Shown: positions 7,074 to 13,872 of the stretch, piece by piece
How positions within the stretch are numbered: the stretch's first letter is position 1
How the letters are laid out: each line of letters starts with the position of its first letter
Source: Candidatus Dojkabacteria bacterium
GTDB taxonomy: Bacteria; Patescibacteriota; Dojkabacteria; B142; OLB20
DNA: 14,755 bases
Assembly (NCBI GenBank): GCA_020429485.1
Contig: JAGQLK010000011.1
Coordinates: forward strand, 1 to 14,755
Direction: 5' to 3'
Notes under the pieces: generated by a model
What the model was told of the DNA's origin: nothing
Databases searched by the model: none
Seen by the model: the letters and a program-made list of their open reading frames with translations, nothing else
Made by a program: the position numbers and the translations under genes

Positions 7074-7088
7074 TATCAGCTACTGATA
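7074..7088 (-). terminator. Possible short hairpin after the RdgB-type gene
   Basis: TATCAG-TAG-CTGATA is a 6-bp stem with a three-base loop, 30 bases after the pyrophosphatase stop. Only TTT follows, then AAAAGGG, so it is weak. It lies just upstream of the leader promoter's -35, which fits separate transcription of the two minus-strand genes. Confidence 0.25.
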
Positions 7089-7117
7089 GTAAGAACTTTA
7101 TACTTATATTATTGCAG

Positions 7118-7666
7118 CTATTCTTGTGTATCTAACCATGCTTTCATATTCTTTAAGGCTCTTGTCCTCATCGAATATTTATTCTTTTCTTCTAGAGTCA
7201 TCTCACCAAAAGTTCTAGTTTCGTCTTCTGGAATAAAAATGAAATCAAATGCAAAGCCATTATTTCCTCTTGGCTCCGTTGAAATATAGCCTTTTACCTC
7301 ACCAGTGAAAATATGAGGTTCACCATTGCTATCCATATATACTAGCGTAGTTAATGCTGTGGCACTTCTGTCTTTTTTATCTCTGAGCAGTTCGCAAAGT
7401 CCCTCTGGTTGAAGATTTTTTACAAAATCACTGATGTAAGTACCTGGTAGTTTACCTAATGCATGAAAAGTTAGTGCGACATCTTCAACAAAAAGTGGTT
7501 TCTGTAATTGGTTATAGTAATCGAGAGCTTTTTGTAGAGCTACTTTCTCTGGGTCTAATGATTGAATTTCTTCTATTTCTAATGGTGTGCCTTCTATTTC
7601 GATACCTAATGCATATCTTGCTTCTTTGATTTTGTCCTCATTGGTTGTAGCAAATATTAATTTCAT
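7118..7666 (-). CDS. rdgB: RdgB/HAM1-family XTP/dITP pyrophosphatase
   Basis: It hydrolyses non-canonical purine triphosphates (XTP, ITP, dITP) to monophosphates and pyrophosphate, keeping deaminated bases out of DNA and RNA; it acts in the cytosol. The family pattern is clear over 182 residues: FATTNEDKIKEA at the N-terminus (family S/T-x-N-x-x-K-x-x-E), FVEDVAL (59-65) with the Glu-Asp pair of the metal site, LPGTYISDF (73-81), GFAFDFIF (137-144; family GFGYDPxF) and TFGEMTLEEKNKYSMR (152-167). The usual Ser-His-Arg of the last motif is Ser-Met-Arg here, and GFGYDP has become GFAFDF, so it is a divergent copy. It is divergent from the IMPDH-like gene across 45 AT-rich bases; both act on purine nucleotides, so shared control is possible. 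The ATG has no SD. XTP pyrophosphatase specificity is family knowledge, not visible. Confidence 0.88.
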   Translation of the reverse strand: MKLIFATTNEDKIKEARYALGIEIEGTPLEIEEIQSLDPEKVALQKALDYYNQLQKPLFVEDVALTFHALGKLPGTYISDFVKNLQPEGLCELLRDKKDRSATALTTLVYMDSNGEPHIFTGEVKGYISTEPRGNNGFAFDFIFIPEDETRTFGEMTLEEKNKYSMRTRALKNMKAWLDTQE

Positions 7667-7711
7667 AGTATATTAAGAATAATAATATATAACCTGTAAC
7701 TCCTCTTCATT

Positions 7712-9235
7712 ATGGCAAAATTTTCTAACGATGAGCAACTTGAAAGTCTAAAGAAAGACTTTAAGCAATTAAAGGATCCTGTAATAGGTAGACAGAGGAT
7801 TTTAGAGTTGGTTAAGGAAGAGGAAGAAGATTTGGATGGGTATTTATCACCTTGGTACAAATTTAGTAAGAAAAGTAAGCATGTTTACCCTAGCCAGGGT
7901 CTGCTTGAAACACCATATGACTATTTAGATTACCATGGTACTCAGATGTTACCTCAGGAGGTATTATTCAAGACATTAAGACTGAGAAGATTTTTCTTGG
8001 AATTATTCAATCATCCGATTAGAATACACTCACTAAAAAAGGTAGATCAAGAAAAGTTTACTCCTCCTCCCAAAATCGAATGTCGAGCAATTGAAGATGC
8101 AATAGGATCTGGTTTGACATTAGCAATAGGAGACATGGGCGCAAGTGTCGTTGGAGATAAATATGAAAGGATCAGTAGATCAGAAAGATACACACAGGGG
8201 CCTTTTATAAAGTTAGGTAAATATGCCAGAGGTGTATTTGTCGGATCAGCATCTCCAGATGTATGGAATAGTGCTGCAGCCACAGCGACGATGGCAGCTT
8301 CTCATAGTTTATGTTCTATTCCTCGCAATGGTCTTCTTTACGATGTTAAGAGACAATCTGACTTTGCTGAAGAAGTATTTGATTGGTTAGCTCGGATGGA
8401 GAATCAAATTCTTCGAGGAAGATCTGATAGGCATGAGGTGGCTTCAATGTGGAAAAGAAATGTTAATGGAGCAATTGAAGCCAATCCTTCGAAAGCCTTG
8501 GAGCGTGCTAAGGCACTATATGATAAAGGAGTCAGATCATTTAGAGTATATTCGCCTGAGCCTGGCACAGGACCAATAGATACACTTTATGCCATGAGAG
8601 ATGAATTCGGAGATGAGATAGAGCTTTTTGCTGGGCAAATTGTATCTGTTAATCAAGCTAAAGATGCGCAAAGAGCAGGTGCTGATGGACTTTACGTAGG
8701 GATTGGAGGAGGAGGTAGATGTATCACAGGTGTAAGAAGTGGTTCGGTGGTTGACTGGCCAGAGTTAGTTTGGAAATTTAGAGGCGAAATAAATATCCCA
8801 GTAATTGCGGAAGGTGGCGCTTCGGATCATATTGCCATTACTCTTCTGCTAGGCGCATCTGGTATCTCAGTTACTCGAATAGTTGGTGGTGGGACAATAG
8901 AATCTCCAGGGGGAGCATTGTATTACACTGGCAAAGGTGGAAGTCTGTTTAAACCTTATGGTGGTGAAGCTTCTGCCAGAACAAAATACTTGGACGGTAA
9001 GTTATTACCTTTTAATGTTCCTTCGTTTGTAGAGGGTGAAACAAGAAAATCTGAAATGAGTTATATCAATTTTGCAATGCCAACATTAACCCATAACTTA
9101 CATCTTTTACAAGAGGACGTCATCTTATCACTGGTATTCAGAGGGGTGAAAGATATTCATGAATTACATGCACTTAAGCCATCTCCTATTAGAAGAATAA
9201 CTTCTTCAGGGGACTTTCAAAGAAACACTCATTAA
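7712..9235 (+). CDS. IMP dehydrogenase/GMP reductase-like TIM-barrel protein without CBS domains
   Basis: The C-terminal 240 residues follow the IMPDH/GMPR fold: GQIVSVNQAKDAQRAGADGLYVG (308-330), the catalytic loop GIGGGGRCITG with Cys337 in the place of the nucleophile (family G-x-G-x-x-C-x-T-R), PVIAEGGASDHIAITLLLGASGISV (363-387; family PVIADGGI), KPYGGEASA (414-422), and FVEGETRKSEM (439-449), like the C-terminal EG segment of IMPDH. The loop Arg is Gly340, and the ribose-binding Asp of ADGG is Glu367, so substrate binding may differ. There is no Bateman (CBS) insert; instead the first ~120 residues form an extra N-terminal region of unknown role. The 507-residue length is unusual, since CBS-less GMP reductases are about 350. 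A role in purine nucleotide conversion is likely, but the reaction cannot be named. A TATAAC at 7688-7693 would give a short SD-less leader before the ATG. Confidence 0.75.
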   Translation: MAKFSNDEQLESLKKDFKQLKDPVIGRQRILELVKEEEEDLDGYLSPWYKFSKKSKHVYPSQGLLETPYDYLDYHGTQMLPQEVLFKTLRLRRFFLELFNHPIRIHSLKKVDQEKFTPPPKIECRAIEDAIGSGLTLAIGDMGASVVGDKYERISRSERYTQGPFIKLGKYARGVFVGSASPDVWNSAAATATMAASHSLCSIPRNGLLYDVKRQSDFAEEVFDWLARMENQILRGRSDRHEVASMWKRNVNGAIEANPSKALERAKALYDKGVRSFRVYSPEPGTGPIDTLYAMRDEFGDEIELFAGQIVSVNQAKDAQRAGADGLYVGIGGGGRCITGVRSGSVVDWPELVWKFRGEINIPVIAEGGASDHIAITLLLGASGISVTRIVGGGTIESPGGALYYTGKGGSLFKPYGGEASARTKYLDGKLLPFNVPSFVEGETRKSEMSYINFAMPTLTHNLHLLQEDVILSLVFRGVKDIHELHALKPSPIRRITSSGDFQRNTH

Positions 9236-9286
9236 TGTGATCTTATAGAAAAATCAACGTTTGTGATTGGTGATTAGAAATAATAA

Positions 9287-9694
9287 ATGCTTAGTGTAGC
9301 AATAGAATTCATCAAAACACTCTTCTCTTCTATTATTGGATTTATTCTGTCTGTTATCTTTATGTTTATTCCTAGTATGAATTTTGATGGTAGTACTATC
9401 TATCATTATGTTGAGGAAGAGTTAGCTATAGATTTACCTGAAAACTATCAAATTATATATGAGTCGCAAGATGAACTTGGGTTTGATCTAACCCAAGAAG
9501 TTATATATAAATATTCAAATGAAGATTTTGATTTGATATTAGCAAGAATTAATACTGCAGAATGGATCCAATCAGAGACAGATTTGCTCACACTGAATAA
9601 ATACTTCGAAGGAGATAGCAGTTTAGGGTACTACATTTATGTTGAGCTGGATGATCAAGAGAATACTATGTACTATAAGTACGCAGACATTTAA
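9287..9694 (+). CDS. Small membrane-anchored protein of unknown function
   Basis: The family is not recognised. The 135-residue protein has one N-terminal hydrophobic helix (about 6-28, with FIKTLFSS then an aliphatic core) and an acidic soluble domain of about 100 residues rich in Asp, Glu, Tyr and Ile. The helix has only one Lys ahead of it and no clear cleavage site, so it is more likely an anchor than a cleaved signal. It starts 51 bases after the IMPDH-like gene with no terminator between, and may be co-transcribed. Its TAA overlaps the stop of the LCP gene on the other strand within TTAA (9691-9694). No SD is seen. Confidence 0.75.
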   Translation: MLSVAIEFIKTLFSSIIGFILSVIFMFIPSMNFDGSTIYHYVEEELAIDLPENYQIIYESQDELGFDLTQEVIYKYSNEDFDLILARINTAEWIQSETDLLTLNKYFEGDSSLGYYIYVELDDQENTMYYKYADI

Positions 9695-11199
9695 TATCCT
9701 TGGATAACGATCGTGATGTCCTCTTTGTTGATGTTTAATCCAGGAGCTTTATCTCCAGGTAGTATTTTAGTATCCAATTTCAGGCTTAGAAAATCCAGGA
9801 CGTCTTTATACTCTCCATTGCTGTAATCAAAGATAAGTATATCGCCTCCTATACTTGTACCTGCTGTGTATTTGCTTTCAGCTAAATTCAATGGATAGTT
9901 TGCTGATTTAAAGTCTTGATATACAGAATTATCTAAATTGGTTTTCCCATTCTTATAACCTCTGCCATAGACAAAAATATTAGCATCAGAGTTATAAAGC
10001 TCAGGTTGTTCCATCACTCTAGCAATAAACTCCTGAACTTCGCAAAATCGATTATCTTCAGGACATGATGCCCAAGCAGTAGGAACCATGTAATATGGAC
10101 CACCTGGTCTATCATGAGGTTGTTTGTTTAAGTAATTTTCATGACCACCTAGCTCTGGATCTAAAACAATATTAGTTATTTCTTTATCATTGAAGTTCTG
10201 GATTATATCTAATGATGCTCTGATTTCTTCTAATGTAGGTTGAGTAAATAAAGTTTTTGACGAAAATATCTGTATTAACCCCATAATTTTTTGTGGATTT
10301 AACAGAGTTTCTGTTGTTAAGATTCTATCTTTAACAGCTTCGATAACAATTTGTTGTCTCCTAGCTCTACCAAAATCAGTTGTAACTTGTCTACTTCGTG
10401 CATATTTGAGCGCATCCTCACTGCTTAAAAAGATATCGCCTTGAGGAAAATAAACACTTTCCCATCCAGTATCACCGTATGGATATACTTCCCATAATTG
10501 TTCTGGATTGTTAACATATATACCTTTTTTACCACCCTGCTCTACACCAATTGTATCTATTATTTCAGTGAAAGCTTCAAGTGTTACAAATCCATAATAT
10601 TGTATTTGTATTCCGGTAATTCCTTCTACGGTATCTACAAGTACTTGTTGGCCTCCACCTGGGCAACCCTTTGATTGTGCTTTATCATAAACCCAATGAA
10701 TACTGCCATGGAATTCAAGGCAAGGTAAACTTACATCTACGCCTAGGTCACGAGGTATCGATATCAACGTAATTTGTTCATTTGCATGATCGTAAACTGC
10801 TTGGATAATTGTGTCAGTATTTCTTGTTCCGGCTTGGCCTTCTGGATGAGTACTTACAAATTCACCGTTTTGGAACGATACATTTCTAGTGTCTATACCT
10901 ACTATCAGTACCGAAGTTATATTGTTATCATGCTTCAGCTCTGGCTCTAGCACGGAATCAATAATATTAGATCCTCTGTCAAAAAGGCTTCCGATATCTA
11001 ATGATTTTGTTGTGGCGCTTTCAGGTTGAGCTGTTTCTGTATTGGGAGTTGCTAGGTATTTGTCTAAAGTGATCGGGATAACTATTAGTAAAGCTAGTGC
11101 GACAAGTGAAACGAATAATAGTACTTTGCCTCTTTGCCATAAAGACTTCTTTTTTTTCTTTGGCTCGGGCGCTTGTTTTGGAAGACTTACAACAATCAA
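9691..11199 (-). CDS. LytR-CpsA-Psr (LCP) family envelope protein with C-terminal LytR_C-like domain
   Basis: LCP proteins attach glycopolymers such as teichoic acids or capsule from lipid carriers to the cell wall. The 502 residues show a cytoplasmic Lys-rich N-terminus (KKKKK at 14-18), one transmembrane helix (about 26-44), a linker, then the LCP domain (about 95-295): VGIDTR (100-105), RNTDT (126-130), SIPRD (147-151), a YGFVTLEAF segment, LSSEDALKYARSRQ (258-271) and DFGRARRQQ (275-283) with the conserved Arg pair. The C-terminal ~100 residues (NIFVYGRGY onward) match the LytR_C type. Cys160/Cys179 and the Cys pair in SCPEDNRFC are outside the membrane and could be disulfides. The frame has no ATG near the N-terminus; TTG at 11199 is chosen because it precedes the charged segment. 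A weak promoter (TTCAAA, 17 bases, TATACT) lies upstream. The phosphohexomutase may serve the same glycopolymer pathway (inference). Confidence 0.9.
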   Translation of the reverse strand: MIVVSLPKQAPEPKKKKKSLWQRGKVLLFVSLVALALLIVIPITLDKYLATPNTETAQPESATTKSLDIGSLFDRGSNIIDSVLEPELKHDNNITSVLIVGIDTRNVSFQNGEFVSTHPEGQAGTRNTDTIIQAVYDHANEQITLISIPRDLGVDVSLPCLEFHGSIHWVYDKAQSKGCPGGGQQVLVDTVEGITGIQIQYYGFVTLEAFTEIIDTIGVEQGGKKGIYVNNPEQLWEVYPYGDTGWESVYFPQGDIFLSSEDALKYARSRQVTTDFGRARRQQIVIEAVKDRILTTETLLNPQKIMGLIQIFSSKTLFTQPTLEEIRASLDIIQNFNDKEITNIVLDPELGGHENYLNKQPHDRPGGPYYMVPTAWASCPEDNRFCEVQEFIARVMEQPELYNSDANIFVYGRGYKNGKTNLDNSVYQDFKSANYPLNLAESKYTAGTSIGGDILIFDYSNGEYKDVLDFLSLKLDTKILPGDKAPGLNINKEDITIVIQGY

Positions 11200-11247
11200 A
11201 ACAAAAGTTACTAACAGTTAAATAGTATATAAATATTTAAGCACAAT

Positions 11248-11278
11248 TTGAAGCAAATTGGTAGTTTTGGTGTATAAT
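11248..11278 (+). promoter_or_regulatory. Promoter for the methyltransferase-like gene
   Basis: TTGAAG (11248-11253) and TATAAT (11273-11278) are separated by 19 bases, slightly long. The start site would fall near 11285, giving a leader of about 16 bases without an SD. It shares the 101-base divergent gap with the LCP gene's upstream region. Confidence 0.55.
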
Positions 11279-11300
11279 TGGCACATTTAATATATAAGCT

Positions 11301-12278
11301 ATGTATCAAGGTATCGGGGAAATATATGCGCATGAGGCAAGTGAAGCATCTCTTAGGAGATTAGAAGGGGCTACTGTAGAACGAAGGATTTATGATTTAG
11401 CTCATGAAAAAGAAGAGCCACAAGTGCTAGTAGATCTAATTGGAACTTTACTCGAACACTATTTTGTTGGTAATTACTCAGGATTAGGTATTGCAGAGGT
11501 TGATGAGATTTATATGAGATTAACTGGTACTACACCAAACTGGAACATGTTACCTCATGACCAGAATTTACAAAGAGTAAATCAGGATGTCAATGAAATG
11601 TTTATTTGGCATGACTTCTTAACAAGAGAAGACAATATAGGCCATACTTCTATAGGTAGTTTAGCTCCTACCATTTTCAGAGTAACAGATAATCTCACTC
11701 AACAAGGTATAGCCTTGCCTGCAGGACGACTGGCAATGGGTGGTGCAAATCAAATCATAAGTATGGCAGAGTTCGCTGCACTAGCTGATATGTTAGGCTT
11801 TCAAGGCGAATGTGCTACTATCGACTTCGTTACTGGCCATAATGGACAATTAGCCAGAGAGCTAGGAGTTGATTTTGTTAAATCAAATATTATACGCCCA
11901 GATGGGTTCGTGCCAGGATCTCTGTCAATGTGGATTCATGATAATTTATTGACTACTTTAATGAATCCAGAACCATATGAAATTATGTCAGGATATGAAC
12001 ATACAGGAGCTATATCCTCTATGATCGAATGGTTAGCACCAGGTGGAATATTAATAGCCAGAGAAACCTCTAAATTAAATTGGCCTGATATGATGGATGC
12101 ATATGGGTTATCTGTTATTGAAGTCCCTTGGTTGAGCTTTGCTAACAGAAGGCAGCAAACCAGATATTTTTGTGGCTATGGTGATACTGAACATGTTGAA
12201 TATGATCAGATGGTAATAGTTGCAAGAAAAGCTGATGGTTCAGAACAAGATGAGTATTGGCATGAAGGATTAGTTTAA
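11301..12278 (+). CDS. Divergent class I SAM-dependent methyltransferase-like protein
   Basis: The 325-residue protein has an N-terminal alpha-helical region of about 135 residues with no known motif, then a segment that follows the order of a Rossmann methyltransferase: RLAMGGANQ (143-151) in the place of the SAM loop, CATIDF (171-176) with Asp175 where the ribose-binding acid should be, LGVDFVKSNIIRPDGF (188-203), GSLSMWIHDNLLTTL (206-220) as the motif IV strand, and MIEWLAPGGILIARET (241-256), which is the typical 'L-x-PGG-x-L' strand. The SAM loop lacks the usual G-x-G-x-G, so activity is uncertain. The substrate is unknown. Its stop shares TTAA (12275-12278) with the kinase-fold gene on the other strand. 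The ATG start lies after a clear promoter; the fold assignment is from motif order only. Confidence 0.6.
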   Translation: MYQGIGEIYAHEASEASLRRLEGATVERRIYDLAHEKEEPQVLVDLIGTLLEHYFVGNYSGLGIAEVDEIYMRLTGTTPNWNMLPHDQNLQRVNQDVNEMFIWHDFLTREDNIGHTSIGSLAPTIFRVTDNLTQQGIALPAGRLAMGGANQIISMAEFAALADMLGFQGECATIDFVTGHNGQLARELGVDFVKSNIIRPDGFVPGSLSMWIHDNLLTTLMNPEPYEIMSGYEHTGAISSMIEWLAPGGILIARETSKLNWPDMMDAYGLSVIEVPWLSFANRRQQTRYFCGYGDTEHVEYDQMVIVARKADGSEQDEYWHEGLV

Positions 12279-13075
12279 CCTGCATATAAAAAGCCCAGTC
12301 TGTCGAGGGTCTCTAGATATTCTTCATTATCAATGTTCTGAATTTGTGCCCAAATTTCATCTGCTTTATCCGGTATTCTCTCGTACAGAAAGCTGTGTAT
12401 TAATTGATATGCGCTGTGTGGAGATATGTTTCTTACAGCACCTCTTAGGATAGCGATTGTGTGGTAAGCGTATATGATACTTTCTTCCCTATCACTTATA
12501 TCAGGTAGTTCACCTATGGTATCAAAATCAAATAGCCAAATGTTTCCATCGGAATCGATACCATAATTTTCTAATATTGGATCATCAAGCTGGGCAATTC
12601 CTAGATATAGTAAGTTATCAACAATATCATAAACTGTATTAAGCATATACTGTACATCATCCTGGGCAATAAGCGGTAGTCTACTTAGAGGTGTAAGACC
12701 TTCGACATATTCATACATCATATAAATATTCATATCTGGGTTTCCTTTTATTCTTGAAACATCTACTGTTGTCTCTCCAACTAGTCTTGGGTATCTCAAA
12801 GGAATGGTTACTTGATCTAGTAACTCATAAACTGAATGTATATTTGCGCTGCCTTCTGCACTGGTGGCTTTTATAAAAAGTGGCGTTGCAAAATTACCTT
12901 CGGAATGACCAGCATATGCAAGGTCTATTCCATATATGCTATCGAAAGGATGATTAGGTATGGCACTATAGTCAGCTTGATAGAAAGTTCCATCAAATCC
13001 TTCTTCATACCATGTTGCAGTCCATTGCTCCAAAAAATGCCTTTTAGATGTTATTACTGGCGAATACTCACTCAT
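12275..13075 (-). CDS. Protein-kinase-like fold protein (aminoglycoside phosphotransferase/small kinase type)
   Basis: Motifs of the kinase fold occur in order (numbered from the upstream TTG at 13084): TPLFIKA with Lys72 in the place of the ATP-binding lysine, a hinge-like MMYEYVEG (122-129), a catalytic-loop equivalent LDDPILEN (166-173) with Asp168 and Asn173 spaced as in HRDxxxxN, and LFDFDTIG (184-191) matching DFG with Asp186. No Gly-rich loop is evident. The His of HRD is Leu. This resembles kinases acting on small molecules or sugars more than Ser/Thr receptor kinases; the substrate is unknown. The start is either TTG at 13084 or ATG at 13075; ATG is preferred because it is the stronger codon and GAG lies six bases before it. 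Its stop shares TTAA with the methyltransferase-like gene, so the two converge. Confidence 0.62.
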   Translation of the reverse strand: MSEYSPVITSKRHFLEQWTATWYEEGFDGTFYQADYSAIPNHPFDSIYGIDLAYAGHSEGNFATPLFIKATSAEGSANIHSVYELLDQVTIPLRYPRLVGETTVDVSRIKGNPDMNIYMMYEYVEGLTPLSRLPLIAQDDVQYMLNTVYDIVDNLLYLGIAQLDDPILENYGIDSDGNIWLFDFDTIGELPDISDREESIIYAYHTIAILRGAVRNISPHSAYQLIHSFLYERIPDKADEIWAQIQNIDNEEYLETLDRLGFLYAG

Positions 13076-13098
13076 TTCACTCAAATTAATGTTATGGG

Positions 13099-13127
13099 AT
13101 TATATACTAGTACCTAAAATGTGTAAA
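13099..13127 (-). promoter_or_regulatory. Promoter for the kinase-fold gene
   Basis: On the minus strand TTTACA (13127-13122) and TATAAT (13104-13099) are 17 bases apart, 11 of 12 consensus positions. The start site is expected near 13092, giving a leader of about 17 bases to the ATG at 13075 or about 8 to the TTG at 13084. Confidence 0.7.
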
Positions 13128-13189
13128 ATATTGTGACTAATAGAAACCAAAGTAAGTTATATAAACTGAGGTATGTCCTATATTCTCAT

Positions 13190-13217
13190 TTGAGGTGAAG
13201 CTTTTGCTTCACCTCAA
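13190..13217. repeat. Perfect 12-bp inverted repeat between divergent genes
   Basis: TTGAGGTGAAGC (13190-13201), TTTT loop, GCTTCACCTCAA (13206-13217). One bulged T allows three more pairs outside (CAT/ATG). No T-run follows on either strand, so it is not a standard terminator. It lies in the 206-base divergent gap between the kinase-fold and sigma-factor genes, about 19 bases upstream of the sigma gene's candidate -35, so a regulator binding site or a structured RNA is possible. The rest of the gap holds the two promoters and nothing else I recognise. Confidence 0.7.
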
Positions 13218-13235
13218 TGTTAAAGGATGTACATA

Positions 13236-13264
13236 TTTAAATATTTCTTTTAAACTACTATCAT
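13236..13264 (+). promoter_or_regulatory. Candidate promoter for the sigma-factor gene
   Basis: TTTAAA (13236-13241) and TATCAT (13259-13264) have a 17-base spacer (4/6 and 5/6 matches). The start site near 13271 gives a leader of about 20 bases ending in AAAGAGA, at best a weak SD. The spacing is good but the -35 is AT-rich and unspecific. Confidence 0.4.
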
Positions 13265-13290
13265 AAAAGTAACGCAACTTTAAAAAGAGA

Positions 13291-13872
13291 ATGGACATAT
13301 CTAAACAAGAGGAAAAGAATCTGGTAGAAAAAACAATGCAGGATATTGCTCATTTTTCTGAACTGTATGAACTGTATCAGGAAAAGATCTATAATTACTG
13401 CTATTACCGCATATATAATGAAGAGCTCGCTTGTGATTTTACAGGCGATGTTTTTATGAAAGCTATCGAAGCGATGCAAAACGGTAAGTACTCTTGGGAT
13501 GATAGAGTTGGATTTGGTGGATGGCTTTATAGAATTGCACACAATAGGATAGTTGATCACTATAAAAAAGCTTCTACCAAAAGAGAGATATTGCTTGATG
13601 AAAAGATAGATAAGGCTTTTGAAGCGGATGCACATGAGTTAGATGAAAAAATAGATACACAAAATGCTCTAACTGATGTCTATAAATTTATTGCAGATTT
13701 TGATGACCAAACACAGTCCCTTTTCGTTTTAAAGTTTAGTGAAGAACATACTTTCAACGAAATTGCGGACATTTTAGAGTTAAATGAATCAACTGTAAAA
13801 ATGAAATATTACAGGGCAATTGAACATATTAAAAAACAACTTAGTTTAGCAAACAGTAAATATGGAGGATAA
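13291..13872 (+). CDS. ECF-type RNA polymerase sigma factor (sigma-70 family)
   Basis: The 193-residue protein contains the two domains of extracytoplasmic-function sigma factors. Sigma region 2 spans about 22-92: YELYQEKIYNYCYYRI, then DFTGDVFMKAIEAM (49-62; family D-x-T-Q-E-V-F), GGWLYRIAHNRIVDHYKK (76-93), the -10 recognition segment. Sigma region 4 spans about 125-183: DDQTQSLFVLKFSEEHTFNEIADILELNESTVKMKYYRAIEHIK, a helix-turn-helix for the -35. An acidic, charged linker (101-124) joins them; no region 1 or 3 is present. The downstream gene overlaps it by 11 bases and encodes a membrane protein with a cytoplasmic N-terminus, the usual partner arrangement for an anti-sigma factor. The ATG is supported by the normal distance to region 2. 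The signal sensed and target promoters are unknown. Confidence 0.92.
   Translation: MDISKQEEKNLVEKTMQDIAHFSELYELYQEKIYNYCYYRIYNEELACDFTGDVFMKAIEAMQNGKYSWDDRVGFGGWLYRIAHNRIVDHYKKASTKREILLDEKIDKAFEADAHELDEKIDTQNALTDVYKFIADFDDQTQSLFVLKFSEEHTFNEIADILELNESTVKMKYYRAIEHIKKQLSLANSKYGG

Noticed and set aside
12836..13117. Plus-strand ORF opposite the kinase-fold gene
   Set aside because: It overlaps kinase-fold motifs and the promoter on the other strand, with no start signal of its own.
13190..13217. Intrinsic terminator
   Set aside because: The stem is strong, but no T-run follows on either strand and no gene ends nearby; both neighbours start away from it.
13297..13400. ECF -35-like GCAACTT upstream of the sigma gene start as sign of self-regulation
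   Set aside because: The matching -10 would fall inside the coding region and the similarity to known ECF -35 elements is only partial.
13261..13635. Minus-strand ORF opposite the sigma-factor gene
   Set aside because: It is antisense to sigma region 2; the hydrophobic product comes from AT-rich reverse frame.
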